From contig NZ_VDGH01000009.1 of the NCBI RefSeq assembly GCF_006861795.1, positions 62,001 through 126,000 of the forward strand: a DNA stretch of 64,000 bases, read 5' to 3'. Position 1 is the first letter of the stretch. Every line of letters starts with the position of its first letter. A program made the position numbers and the translations under genes. This document shows, piece by piece, positions 25,537 through 35,870 of this stretch. The notes below the pieces were generated by a model. That model made no database searches, had not been told where the DNA came from, and was given only the letters and a program-made list of their open reading frames with translations. The stretch is from Psychrobacillus lasiicapitis (GTDB taxonomy: Bacteria; Bacillota; Bacilli; Bacillales_A; Planococcaceae).

Positions 25537-27470
25537 TAGTTTGAAGCTATTTCTTCTAATAGTTCTTGTAACTCTAGCCATTCATTCGACAATTCATCCT
25601 GTTTCTCTTTCCAACCATCTAACTCTACTTGTAATTGTTGCACTGCTTCATGGTCTTGGAATATAGCTGGATCGCAAAGCTTTTCTTCAATAGAAGCAAT
25701 CTCCAAATCCACTGTTGGAATTTGTGCTTCTAGCTCTTCTAGTTGTCGACGTAATTGACGTTCTTTCTTCTTAGCTTCTTTATCGATGGTGGAAGTATTC
25801 GCCTTCACAACAACTGTTTTCTCAACAACAGCGTTTTCTTGTGCAAGCTCTTCTAGTTCTTCTTTCTTTTCTAGGTAATAATCATAATCTCCTAAGTAAA
25901 GGGTCGCTTGATCACTAGATAGCTCAATCACTTTTGTAGCTATTCGATTAATAAAGTATCGATCATGTGATACAAAAATAATCGTTCCTGGGAAATCGAG
26001 CAATGCATTTTCAAGTACCTCTTTGCTATCTAAATCCAAATGGTTGGTCGGCTCATCGAGTACAAGTGTATTTGCTTTTAATAGCATTAATTTTGCTAGT
26101 GCAAGTCTTGCTTTTTCTCCGCCGGATAAGGTAGCAATCGTTTTTTGGACATCATCCCCGCTAAAGAGGAAGCGTCCCAATACGTTGCGTACATCTTTTT
26201 CATTCATCAGCGGCCATTCATCCCATAGTTCTTGCAATGCGGATTTATTGCCCGTAAGTGCTGCTTGTTCTTGATCATAATAACCAAATTGGACGTTTGT
26301 CCCATATTGAATTTTGCCGGCATTATGATCTAATTGCTTCATCAGTGTTTTTAGTAGGGTGGATTTTCCAACACCATTTGGTCCAACGAGTGCAATTCGA
26401 TCTTGCTTGTAAACGGAAAAAGAGATATTTGAGGAGACGGTTTTGTTTGGATAACCAACAGAAACTTCCTCTAATCGCAAGACATCATTCCCACTTGGAC
26501 GGTCGATTGTAAATCCAAAATTAGCCGATTTTTCGTCGCCATCCGGAGCATCCATCCAGTCTGTTTTTTCAAGAACTTTACGTCTCGATTGTGCCATTTT
26601 TGTCGTAGAAGCACGTGCTAGATTTTTACTCACAAAATCTTCTAATTTCGCTTTTTCTTCCTGTTGTTTCTCGTATTTCTTTTTGTCGAGCTCATAGTTT
26701 TTCGCTTTTTCATCTAAATAAGCACTATAATTTCCAACGTATCTAGTTACATTATGACGAGAAACCTCATAAACAAAGTTAACGACTTGATCTAAAAAGT
26801 ATCGATCATGCGAAACGATTAAGATGGCGCCGTTGTAATTTTTTAAATAGTTTTCTAAAAAGCTAAGTGTTTGTATATCTAAATGGTTCGTTGGCTCATC
26901 TAGGATAAGCAGGTCAGGCTTGCTAAGTAACATTTTGGCTAGCGCCAGTCTCGTTTTTTGCCCACCAGATAATGCTTGTACCGGTTTATCATAGTCTTCT
27001 GGGAAGAACTGCATACCATGTAGTATGGAACGGATATCTGATTCGAATCGGTAACCCCCAGCTTCATTGAAAGCGAGCTGTAATTCATCATAGGCTGCAG
27101 TTACACGAGCATAGGCTTCTGGATCCTCATATACGGAAGGATCAGCCATCTGCGCCTCTAGTGAACGAAGCTCTTTTTCGGAGTCGATCAAATGACTGAA
27201 AATAGATTTCATCTCATCCCAGATAGAGAGCTTTGATTCGAGCCCGGCATGTTGCTCTAAATAGCCTAAGCGAACAGTCTTGGGCATAATTATATCGCCG
27301 GAATCATAGGACATTTCTCCAGCTATTATTTTAAGTAAAGTAGACTTTCCTGCACCATTTCGGCCGACAAGTGCGACACGATCTCGGTCTTGAACTTCCA
27401 ACTTTACATTTGTTAATATATCTTCACCATTAAAGGATTTAGTTACTTGATTGACTTGTAAAACAATCAC
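25536..27470 (-). CDS. ydiF: ABC-F family ATPase (YdiF-type)
   Basis: 644 residues from a GTG at 27470; an upstream in-frame GTG at 27482 is part of the likely Shine-Dalgarno GAGGTG, and Bacillus YdiF starts at the same place (..LQVNQ). Two ABC cassettes: Walker A GRNGAGKST and GPNGVGKST, signatures LSGGQKTR and LSGGEKAR, and the ABC-F linker between them (about residues 240-320, rich in K, E and Q). No membrane segments. A C-terminal coiled coil (about 545-640) is present. ABC-F proteins act on the ribosome as translation factors; some give antibiotic protection, but synteny favours the housekeeping YdiF type. Confidence 0.9.
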   Translation of the reverse strand: MIVLQVNQVTKSFNGEDILTNVKLEVQDRDRVALVGRNGAGKSTLLKIIAGEMSYDSGDIIMPKTVRLGYLEQHAGLESKLSIWDEMKSIFSHLIDSEKELRSLEAQMADPSVYEDPEAYARVTAAYDELQLAFNEAGGYRFESDIRSILHGMQFFPEDYDKPVQALSGGQKTRLALAKMLLSKPDLLILDEPTNHLDIQTLSFLENYLKNYNGAILIVSHDRYFLDQVVNFVYEVSRHNVTRYVGNYSAYLDEKAKNYELDKKKYEKQQEEKAKLEDFVSKNLARASTTKMAQSRRKVLEKTDWMDAPDGDEKSANFGFTIDRPSGNDVLRLEEVSVGYPNKTVSSNISFSVYKQDRIALVGPNGVGKSTLLKTLMKQLDHNAGKIQYGTNVQFGYYDQEQAALTGNKSALQELWDEWPLMNEKDVRNVLGRFLFSGDDVQKTIATLSGGEKARLALAKLMLLKANTLVLDEPTNHLDLDSKEVLENALLDFPGTIIFVSHDRYFINRIATKVIELSSDQATLYLGDYDYYLEKKEELEELAQENAVVEKTVVVKANTSTIDKEAKKKERQLRRQLEELEAQIPTVDLEIASIEEKLCDPAIFQDHEAVQQLQVELDGWKEKQDELSNEWLELQELLEEIASN

Positions 27471-27535
27471 GATAATTCGCACCTCAATTCTATCCTAAGT
27501 GTAATGGATAGGGGCGAGCGTTGCAACGCCCTAGC

Positions 27536-27564
27536 TTTACAATAAGGGAAATGTCTAGTAATAT
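27536..27564 (+). promoter_or_regulatory. Sigma-A-like promoter of rex
   Basis: TTTACA (27536-27541), 17-bp spacer, TAATAT (27559-27564). Confidence 0.6.
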
Positions 27565-27601
27565 AAAAACGATTTGTAACAATGAAATAGGAGGGTTTTT
27601 C

Positions 27602-28246
27602 ATGAGACCTGAACTTCCAAAAATTCCTCAAGCAACAACGAAAAGACTTCCGTTATATTATAGATTTCTACAAAGCTTTCATAATGCAGGGCATAAACGT
27701 GTTTCTTCCCAAGAGCTAAGTGAAGCTATGAAAATAGATTCTGCTACAATTCGAAGAGACTTCTCGCATTTCGGTGCACTCGGCAAAAAAGGATATGGCT
27801 ACGATGTTCCGACGCTTCTAGAATTTTTCCGAAAAACACTCGATCAAGACGAAGCGGCACATGTAGCGTTAATAGGTGTCGGTAGCTTAGGAACTGCATT
27901 CCTTAAATATAATTTTCAGAAAAATCATAATACAAAAATTGTCGTTGCGTTTGACACGAAAGCACCAGTAGAAGGAATGATGAAAAGTGAAATTCCTGTT
28001 TTTCATCCAAGCGTGATGGAAACGAAGCTTGCCGAGTATGGAATTGAGTTAGTGATATGTACTGTTCCAAGTCGCTCTGCACAGGAAGTTGCAGACCGTT
28101 TGGCGAAAACTAAAATAAAAGGGATTTTAAACTTTACACCAGTGAGATTAACTGTCCCTGATACAATTCGCGTACATACGATTGATTTGTCTGTTGAGGT
28201 ACAAACACTAATTTATTTAATACGAAATGAGCATATTGAAGATTAA
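27602..28246 (+). CDS. rex: Redox-sensing transcriptional repressor Rex
   Basis: 214 residues from the ATG at 27602 (AGGAGG at 27590-27595); the upstream open frame to 27521 overlaps the promoter. The N-terminal winged helix carries [20 protein letters not shown] with the [13 protein letters not shown] extension. The Rossmann domain has the NAD(H) motif GVGSLGTA. It senses NADH/NAD+ and represses fermentation and respiration genes. Synteny (next to ydiF, upstream of groE) agrees with B. subtilis. Confidence 0.96.
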   Translation: MRPELPKIPQATTKRLPLYYRFLQSFHNAGHKRVSSQELSEAMKIDSATIRRDFSHFGALGKKGYGYDVPTLLEFFRKTLDQDEAAHVALIGVGSLGTAFLKYNFQKNHNTKIVVAFDTKAPVEGMMKSEIPVFHPSVMETKLAEYGIELVICTVPSRSAQEVADRLAKTKIKGILNFTPVRLTVPDTIRVHTIDLSVEVQTLIYLIRNEHIED

Positions 28247-28249
28247 GAG

Positions 28250-28279
28250 AAAAGCCTTCCAGCTGATGGAAGGCTTTTT
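28250..28279 (+). terminator. Terminator of rex
   Basis: AAAAGCCTTCCA/TGGAAGGCTTTT with GCTGA loop, then T-run. Confidence 0.9.
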
Positions 28280-28313
28280 GTATGGGAAAAGGAGTGTGTG
28301 AATAATACCATTT

Positions 28314-28427
28314 GAGCAAAAGAGTGCGGTATCCACGCAATGAAAGGTCCTTCGAGCAATACAAAGGATTATGCAAGCGTAAAGAGAGAGAAAACGAGCA
28401 ATCCGAAGCAATATACGCGCAATGAAG
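28314..28427. repeat. Phased micro-repeat array D (GAGCAAT / CGCAATGAA words)
   Basis: GCAA cores at 28316, 28337, 28356, 28373, 28398, 28408 and 28419, mostly inside CGAGCAAT or CGCAATGAA. Spacing is looser than in array B (21, 19, 17, 25, 10, 11). It lies between the convergent terminators of rex and ydiL and has no coding potential. Confidence 0.5.
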
Positions 28428-28446
28428 TGTCATTCATACCACAAAG

Positions 28447-28482
28447 AAAAGGAGCTCAGACACCTATCTAAGCTCCTTTTTT
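28447..28482. terminator. Bidirectional terminator between rex and ydiL
   Basis: AAAAGGAGCT/AGCTCCTTTT with T-runs on both sides; serves the minus-strand gene and possible read-through from rex. Confidence 0.8.
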
Positions 28483-29195
28483 TATGGCATGTTTGAATAT
28501 GTTTCTAGAAACTTTTTGATCTCTTCGCCGTAAAACTGAACAAGTACCACAAATCCATTTAGTAACATATGAGAAATAATCGAAGCCAGAATACGTTTTG
28601 TCTTGTAATAAATAAAGGCGAATATAAAGCCAGACACGGCATATAGTAGGATGTGCGTAAACTCAAAGTGTATGATGGCGAAAGCAATTGCACTCACAAG
28701 CGCCGCTACAAAAAAGTTTGTTTTAGGCAATAAAGAACCGAAAATGATCCGGCGGAAAATAATCTCCTCTAATATAGGTGCAAAAATAACGATTGAGAAA
28801 ATGGCAAGAGGGACGCTATGCGCAATCTCTATAAATTGCTCCGTATTTGCGGAACCTGGTTCAACTCCAAGCTTGATCTCCAAATTCGCTGCAAACATTT
28901 GACCTAAAAACACAAGAAAAAAACCAAGTATGCCAAAGCCGATTGTTCCTACTAGATTTGCTTGCTGCCCTTTTAATGGGCGGAGAAACGTATTATCTTT
29001 GCGAATAATGTACAGGGTGAAGAAGGTGGCAATTCCCATACTTATGAATAACCACAAGCCGTAAGTAGTGAGCTCTGACTCTTGCACGTTCATAGCCTGA
29101 ATTAATTTATAAAGGAGGGGTATAAAAACTATTCCTGAAAGTTGCATAACACAGTAGATGATTAAAACATATAATCCGGTTTTTTGTTGTTTCAT
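28482..29195 (-). CDS. ydiL: CPBP family intramembrane metalloprotease (YdiL-like)
   Basis: 237 residues, about seven membrane segments. The family motifs are EEIIFRRIIFG (EExxxR), AIIHFEF (FxxxH-type) and the later HMLLNGF (HxxxN/B). It belongs to the Abi/CAAX protease (CPBP) family, whose members are prenyl-type proteases or bacteriocin-immunity proteins. It lies immediately upstream of, and divergent from, groES, where B. subtilis has ydiL. Substrate unknown. Confidence 0.85.
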   Translation of the reverse strand: MKQQKTGLYVLIIYCVMQLSGIVFIPLLYKLIQAMNVQESELTTYGLWLFISMGIATFFTLYIIRKDNTFLRPLKGQQANLVGTIGFGILGFFLVFLGQMFAANLEIKLGVEPGSANTEQFIEIAHSVPLAIFSIVIFAPILEEIIFRRIIFGSLLPKTNFFVAALVSAIAFAIIHFEFTHILLYAVSGFIFAFIYYKTKRILASIISHMLLNGFVVLVQFYGEEIKKFLETYSNMP

Positions 29196-29370
29196 GTGAA
29201 ATGATTCCTTTCTATATTAACAATCTTCTTTTATTGTAAAGGAAACAAGAGATAAAGTGAAACTTCCTACTAGGGGGGCTCCTCTTATCCTTTATTAATA
29301 TCATCGAAATCTGAAGGGGGGTATTGATTTACCGTTAAGGAGGGATTAAAGAAAAAATTAGCCTTCTTAC

Positions 29371-29399
29371 TTGCAAAATGTTCTGTTATTAATTATTAT
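29371..29399 (+). promoter_or_regulatory. Sigma-A promoter of groESL
   Basis: TTGCAA (29371-29376), 17-bp spacer, TATTAT (29394-29399), placing the start point at the edge of CIRCE. Confidence 0.75.
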
Positions 29400-29409
29400 T
29401 ATAAGTGTG

Positions 29410-29436
29410 TTAGCACTCAAAGAGTAAGAGTGCTAA
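29410..29436. promoter_or_regulatory. CIRCE operator (HrcA site)
   Basis: Perfect TTAGCACTC-N9-GAGTGCTAA. HrcA represses groESL here and is released by heat or unfolded protein load. Confidence 0.98.
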
Positions 29437-29474
29437 TAATATAAAATTCGACAAATTTAGGGAGGTTGTTTCAC

Positions 29475-29759
29475 TTGTTAAGACCATTAGGTGATCGTAT
29501 CGTAATCGAATTAATCGAAGTAGAAGAAAAAACAGCATTCGGCATCGTTCTTCCAGACTCTGCTAAAGAGAAACCACAGGAAGGGAAAGTTGTTGCTGTA
29601 AGTTCTGGACGAGTACTTGATAACGGCACTCGCGTAGAATTGGACGTAAAAGAAGGAGACCGCATTATCTTCTCTAAATATGCAGGTACAGAAGTAAAAT
29701 ATGAAGGCACTGAATATTTAATATTACGCGAAAGCGATGTTCTAGCAGTAATCGGCTAA
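29475..29759 (+). CDS. groES: Co-chaperonin GroES
   Basis: 94 residues. The start is a TTG at 29475 (MLRPLGDRI..), 9 bp after GGAGG (29461-29465); an in-frame TTG at 29466 abuts the ribosome site. Family blocks are [15 protein letters not shown] and [14 protein letters not shown], with the mobile loop [12 protein letters not shown]. It forms the heptameric lid on GroEL. Co-transcribed with groEL under CIRCE control. Confidence 0.97.
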   Translation: MLRPLGDRIVIELIEVEEKTAFGIVLPDSAKEKPQEGKVVAVSSGRVLDNGTRVELDVKEGDRIIFSKYAGTEVKYEGTEYLILRESDVLAVIG

Positions 29760-29859
29760 ATATAAAAACGGGGTTAGAGATGGCTCTGGCTCAATACTGG
29801 GTAAAAAAGCTTATACTTTCTTATTTAAAAAAAAGAGATAAAATTTGGGAGGTACTTAA

Positions 29860-31497
<1,638 letters not shown>

Positions 31498-31578
31498 GCC
31501 GGCTGAACCCTTGATATGTATGGGTTAGTATGTAAGGTGAGTGTGAAATGCTAACATTTTGCTCACATTGAGGTTAAT

Positions 31579-32043
31579 TTAGAGGCTTCTCATGAGTTGT
31601 GAAAACTTTTGGGAAGCTTCTTTTTTCATTTCTTTTGTAAAGTGGAGGTAGATCTTCTTGGTGATTTGATTATCCAAATGACCAAGTCTATCCATTATTT
31701 GTTCAAGTGATGTATGTGTATGTTGTAAAGAGTGTGGGGTTAATTCAATATTTAAATTTTCCATTGTTAGCAGTCTTGCATTCTCAGTTATACCATTTTG
31801 ATAACAATCGGATTTTAGATAGGCAAACTCAGTAGGATCTTTCAACTCTGATGCTTTCCGAAAAATCATTCTTCCAGTTCGATGAATTCCCTCCCTTGTA
31901 CTATCAGAATATCCTCTTTCTTTTAGTTGGTTTAGAGCATCTTGATATCCCTTTCTCGTGATGTCTTTCAATTTCAGTTGTGCAAAGTAGGGCAACAACT
32001 TATTGATTTCGAGAAGATGGACTTGGATTGTTCCAGGTTTCAC
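31579..32043 (-). pseudogene. Tyrosine recombinase (integrase) relic 1, internally deleted
   Basis: The frame encodes the core-binding region of an ICE/phage integrase (KPGTIQVHLLEIN.., GIHRTGRMIFRKASEL) joined to only the last part of the catalytic domain (LTPHSLQHTHTSL, MDRLGHLDNQITKKIYLHFT, ..LMRSL). Most of the catalytic domain is missing, and the catalytic arginine of the HxLRHT motif is Q. In-frame residues YSEAKDV continue upstream of the GTG at 32043. It cannot be active. It sits next to the groEL 3' end as integrases do in elements targeting that site. Confidence 0.85.
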
Positions 32044-32173
32044 ATCTTTTGCTTCGCTATAGATAACGATTAGTTGAAGAGTGTTGTTTAACTCGTGTTC
32101 AACAATCGGGCGCTATTGTCTAGTAACCCTCTCTTATATCCATAGCAACGATCTTTGAGAAAACGGCCAAATT

Positions 32174-32225
32174 AAAAAAGCTTCTATCTTTTATTACTTA
32201 GTAATTAAAGGTAGAAGCTTTTTTG
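32174..32225. terminator. Terminator-like hairpin in the relic element
   Basis: AAAAAAGCTTCTA..ATTAC/GTAAT..TAGAAGCTTTTTT, T/A runs on both sides. It lies in the 411-bp gap between the integrase relic and the AraC gene, where no other gene is visible. Confidence 0.75.
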
Positions 32226-32454
32226 TTTAGTTCTTATGACGATAAAGTATTCTTAAAATGCATCTCTCAGCCACTTTTAGAAGGGACGGCGTACTTAGCC
32301 AAACTTGACCCAAAAATTATGTTGACGAATAAGCCTTTATCCTCTAATTAAAATTACAGCAAGATGTGGAAAGTCTTCATGCTCTTTTGATGTTATCTTA
32401 AATTAACAGTAATAAAAAAATCATAAACTGGAGGCTAATATAATTAAGTATTAA

Positions 32455-33324
32455 CTAGCATTCTGAATCAATTGGATGTTTTTTTATTGGTACGTAAAGA
32501 TGATATGAGGAATCAAGCTGATGAACGTTCTCAAAAGCTTGAATCATTTCGATGTTGGATTCCTCTTCTTCTAGTTTGGAAATCTTTAAAAACCTTGCAA
32601 AGTCAGTAGTAAGAACATCCCCTATGTCAAGGATGTCACCAAAATATTTAAACTTAGCACAAAATATTGAAGGTACATCATCGGTAAAGTAATAAGGTTT
32701 GTTAATCTGGATATCGTATGGAATCCCGAATAAAACATTAAATCGTGTTGAATTCGGCTGACAATTTGAGTAAATGACATAGCAAGGACCGTTAATAGTT
32801 TGATTAATATTATCTAAAAGCATTTTAGAATGCGTTCGTATTTTTAATTTATAATTTTCAGTTGCTAAATCAACTTCAAATGCAATCCCACAAATTCGTA
32901 GAGCATTAAATTCTTCTAGGGTAAAATCGGTTACTATATCGCCATTTATGTTTTTAATCTGTTTCTTTACAACTAAAGGAATCGGTGATAGATTGATCTT
33001 CGCCATATTTTCTTTCAGTTTGCTAGGAGCTATCCCATATTGTCTTTTGAAGGCGCGAGTGAAAGAGGATGGGGTTCCAAAGTTAAGCCGATATGCAACG
33101 TCTGTTAAGGATAACTTCTTGTTTTGAATTAGACTAACGGACGTATTTAATCTTCTGGAAAGTAAGTAGTTGTTAAATGAGTAACCAGTCATTGCGGAAA
33201 AAAGTCTATGAAAATAGAATTTCGAAATATTGAAGTGATTTGATACAGATTCTAATGATAAAGATTCTTCTATATTATCCTCAATATATACTAGTGCATT
33301 TTCAACTAATTCATAATGTTCCAC
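32455..33324 (-). CDS. AraC family regulator with GyrI-like effector domain
   Basis: 289 residues, GTG start. The N-terminal double helix-turn-helix AraC domain (about 8-106) has SLESVSNHFNISKFYFHRLF and ..VAYRLNFGTPSSFTRAFKRQYG. The C-terminal half (about 125-285) matches the GyrI-like/AraC effector-binding fold with ALRICGIAFEVD and the terminal YHLYVPIKK. It is divergent from the membrane protein gene 82 bp away and probably controls it. Part of the cargo of the decayed element. Confidence 0.85.
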   Translation of the reverse strand: MEHYELVENALVYIEDNIEESLSLESVSNHFNISKFYFHRLFSAMTGYSFNNYLLSRRLNTSVSLIQNKKLSLTDVAYRLNFGTPSSFTRAFKRQYGIAPSKLKENMAKINLSPIPLVVKKQIKNINGDIVTDFTLEEFNALRICGIAFEVDLATENYKLKIRTHSKMLLDNINQTINGPCYVIYSNCQPNSTRFNVLFGIPYDIQINKPYYFTDDVPSIFCAKFKYFGDILDIGDVLTTDFARFLKISKLEEEESNIEMIQAFENVHQLDSSYHLYVPIKKHPIDSEC

Positions 33325-33406
33325 GACACCACTTCTTTCTATATTTCTTAAGTTTAGTATATGAAATTTAAAAAGTAATAATTCGCTTTATCAAGGAGGA
33401 TAACGT

Positions 33407-34096
33407 ATGGACAAAAAGTTTGAAATGAGGGAAGATAACTTGAAAATAGCCAGAAGGAATTTCAAAAAAGTTGCAGGCTTATTTGCAATTTTGGCAGGGG
33501 TTTTATACACAGTCATTCAATTCATCCACCCACCTGAAATTTTAACTTCTGTTACTTCAAGTTCCTGGAAGATAGTTGCATGTTTAAGCATCGCTATGTC
33601 CCTTTCCTTTATTATAGGGATTATTGGAATTTACATGAAACAACTTGAAGAGGTAGGCTGGATTGGTTTAATAGGATTTATAATATTTAATCTGTTTTGG
33701 TTAATTTCATTGACTTTTAGTTTCATTGAAGCATTTGTTTATCCGCTGATTATAAACGAGGCACCGAGGTTTGTAGAAGGTATGTTAGGACTATTTGGCG
33801 AGAACAAGAGTGAGGTTGATCTAGGTGTTTTTACTATATTGGCCCCTATTGCTGGAGTACTGTATATGCTTGGCGGCTTATTTCTAGGGATTGCGACATT
33901 TCGTGCTAAAGTCTTTCCACGCTTTGCGGGTATATTACTTTCGCTTGCTGCTGTAGTTACTTTGGCTACTGCAATTATTCCTCACCCTTATGATCGAATA
34001 TTAGCATTACCGATGGGAGTAGTTTTCATTTGGCTTGGGTATCTACTTTGGTCTGACACAAACAACGTATTGAAGAAATTTATCAATAGCTTATAA
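33407..34096 (+). CDS. Six-span integral membrane protein of unknown function
   Basis: 229 residues with AAGGAGG before the ATG. Hydrophobic segments start at about residues 22, 50, 77, 140 and 175, with a last one near 200. The N-terminal 20 residues are charged and cytoplasmic. No catalytic motif or recognised family signature is seen. Divergent from the AraC-type gene, which suggests it is that regulator's target. Not recognised beyond its topology. Confidence 0.7.
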   Translation: MDKKFEMREDNLKIARRNFKKVAGLFAILAGVLYTVIQFIHPPEILTSVTSSSWKIVACLSIAMSLSFIIGIIGIYMKQLEEVGWIGLIGFIIFNLFWLISLTFSFIEAFVYPLIINEAPRFVEGMLGLFGENKSEVDLGVFTILAPIAGVLYMLGGLFLGIATFRAKVFPRFAGILLSLAAVVTLATAIIPHPYDRILALPMGVVFIWLGYLLWSDTNNVLKKFINSL

Positions 34097-34185
34097 GAAT
34101 TTACCTAGTAACATAAATATAAAAGATAAAGCCTTGATTTCTCGCTTTGGAACACATCGTTCAATATATTACACACTTTCACCTT

Positions 34186-34204
34186 ATGGGCGGAATGATG
34201 TAAT
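34186..34204. repeat. Right attachment-like repeat (copy of groEL 3' end)
   Basis: ATGGGCGGAATGATGTAAT, 18 of 19 bases as at the groEL stop codon. Followed after 13 bp by a strong terminator that fits as groEL's own. Confidence 0.65.
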
Positions 34205-34217
34205 CATACATTCCCAT

Positions 34218-34270
34218 ACAAAAAACGAAGCTTCCCAAAAGTTCAATGGACTTGTGGGAAGTTTTTTGTT
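34218..34270 (+). terminator. Displaced groEL terminator
   Basis: ACAAAAAAC..CTTCCCA..AAGT/ACTT..TGGGAAG..GTTTTTTGT, a long stem flanked by A and T runs. No comparable terminator follows groEL directly, so this was probably its terminator before the insertion. Confidence 0.7.
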
Positions 34271-34306
34271 TCAGTTTTTTATTTTTTGTTCATTTCTCAC
34301 AAAACG

Positions 34307-34336
34307 TTAGACGAAATGAACAAACCCTGCTATAAT
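34307..34336 (+). promoter_or_regulatory. Promoter of the triple RidA gene
   Basis: TTAGAC (34307-34312), 18-bp spacer, TATAAT (34331-34336). The 87-bp leader contains the palindrome GGTTTAAACC. Confidence 0.5.
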
Positions 34337-34422
34337 TTTGTAGTGCCTTCGGAGCGGTTTAAACCATCTTTTTCGGTGCATACTTAGATTAGTAAATATT
34401 TATCAAGAAGGGAAATCGTATC

Positions 34423-35694
34423 ATGAGTAACTACAACGCAGTAACAGCAAAAAATACAGAAAATGCCCCAAACGGTAACGGTCTATATTCACAAACTGTA
34501 GCATTCTCTCATTACAACAATCTTTCAGCACAATTACCTATCGAACCACAAACGGGTAAATTGGTAGCTGGTGGTATAAAAGAGCAAGCTGAACAATGCT
34601 TTAAAAATATTAAGGCAATTGTAGACAGCATCGATCACGTTATGAGCGATATTGTTAGAATCACAGTATTCGTTAAAGATATCAAAGATGTTGACGCTGT
34701 AGACGAAGTTTATAAAACATTCTTCCCAACGTATGTTCCTTCACGAACAACAGTTGCAGTTGCAGCTTTACCTATGGATGCTTTAGTACAAATTGAAGCA
34801 CTTGTTTCACACGGTGAAGGTACAATTCCAAACGCCCCACAAGCAGGCGACCTCATCAAACTTACAAATAATACGGCAAATGCACCAACAAGCCCACTAT
34901 CTACACAAACCGTGTCTTTCTCTCATTACAATAACCTTTCAGCTCAATTACCTATCGATCCAAAAACTGGTAGATTAGTAACTGGTGGTGTAAAAGAGCA
35001 AGCTGGACAGTGCTTGAAAAATATCAAGGCAATTTTAGAAAGTATCGACGTTCCTTTTGACGATATTGTTAAAATTAACATCTTCCTTAAAGATCTTTCC
35101 GATACTGAAGCTGTAAATGAAGTTTATTCAACATTCTTCCCGGATTCAGCTATTGCTAGAGCTGTAGCCTATGTCCCTGCACGTACAGTAGTTGCAGCTG
35201 CGGCTTTACCTATGGATGCTTTAGTACAAATTGAGGCAGTGGTTTCCCACGGAGACGGTACACCTCCACAAGCTATTGAAGACAGACATGGAATTGTTAT
35301 ATGGGCAAACAACACTGAAAATGCACCAAAGAATTCTCTATCTACACAAACTGTAGCATTCTCTCATTACAATCACCTTTCTGCACAATTACCTTTGGAT
35401 CCAAAAACTGGTGAAATGGTAGCTGGTGGTGTAAAAGAGCAAGCTGAACAGTGCTTGAAAAACATTAAGGCGATTGTAGAAAGTATTGACCATGTTATGG
35501 ATGATGTGGTTAAAGTAAATATCTTCGTTAAAAATATTGAGGATATGGATGCTGTAGATGAAGCTTACAAAACATTCTTCCCAGGTGGTGTACCTGCACG
35601 AAGAACAGTTGGCGTATCAGCTTTACCTCAAGATGCTTTAATCCAAATCGATGCAATTGTATCAAACGCTGAAGGAACACCTCCAAAAGCATAA
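34423..35694 (+). CDS. Triple-domain RidA (YjgF/UK114) fusion protein
   Basis: 423 residues made of three complete RidA-type domains at about 3-128, 147-280 and 296-420. Each has YSQTV or STQTV, FSHYN-LSAQLPI, EQA-QCLKNIKAI, a VF/IF-K strand and the C-terminal VPxR-TV..ALP-DALVQIEA. The arginine that in RidA binds the substrate carboxylate is kept in all three (SRT, ART, ARR). RidA normally is a ~125-residue homotrimer that hydrolyses reactive enamines/imines, so one chain could fold as the whole trimer. The middle domain has an insert near DSAIARAVAY. Monocistronic, GAAGGGAAA before the ATG. Confidence 0.88.
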   Translation: MSNYNAVTAKNTENAPNGNGLYSQTVAFSHYNNLSAQLPIEPQTGKLVAGGIKEQAEQCFKNIKAIVDSIDHVMSDIVRITVFVKDIKDVDAVDEVYKTFFPTYVPSRTTVAVAALPMDALVQIEALVSHGEGTIPNAPQAGDLIKLTNNTANAPTSPLSTQTVSFSHYNNLSAQLPIDPKTGRLVTGGVKEQAGQCLKNIKAILESIDVPFDDIVKINIFLKDLSDTEAVNEVYSTFFPDSAIARAVAYVPARTVVAAAALPMDALVQIEAVVSHGDGTPPQAIEDRHGIVIWANNTENAPKNSLSTQTVAFSHYNHLSAQLPLDPKTGEMVAGGVKEQAEQCLKNIKAIVESIDHVMDDVVKVNIFVKNIEDMDAVDEAYKTFFPGGVPARRTVGVSALPQDALIQIDAIVSNAEGTPPKA

Positions 35695-35726
35695 TTAGCA
35701 TTTGTTTGTAAATACAGGAACAATTA

Positions 35727-35760
35727 GAGGCTATCTCAATTAAATTGAGATAGCCTTTTT
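35727..35760 (+). terminator. Terminator of the triple RidA gene
   Basis: AGGCTATCTCAATT/AATTGAGATAGCCT-like perfect stem, then T5. Confidence 0.9.
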
Positions 35761-35779
35761 CTTTATCAGCATAATAGAG

Positions 35780-35827
35780 AAGCATCAAGATTTTAACCGA
35801 TTATGGCGGAAATCTTGATGCTTTTTT
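35780..35827. terminator. Second hairpin with T-run
   Basis: AAGCATCAAGATTT/AAATCTTGATGCTT, 14 bp perfect, then T6. It abuts the fragment of the structured repeat. The remaining 480 bp to the chemoreceptor gene show one more hairpin (AATCACTGTCATTG/CAATGGTGATT, 36116-36155) and no gene. Confidence 0.7.
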
Positions 35828-35870
35828 ATCTCGCTTTAACGGTAAGTCTCCCACTTTAAGATTTAAGAGA
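35825..35870. repeat. Fragment of the structured dispersed repeat (copy 3)
   Basis: TTTATCTCGCTTTAACGG..TAAGTCTCCCACTTTAAGATT aligns with the left end of the copies at 13398 and 38398 (TTTATCCCGC-TTAACGGGCAGTAAGACTCCCACTTCAAG). The rest of the element is missing. Confidence 0.65.

Noticed and set aside
32455-34096. AraC regulator and membrane protein as part of the groE housekeeping block
   Set aside because: They lie inside the interval bounded by the groEL-end repeats and next to an integrase relic, so accessory origin is more likely.
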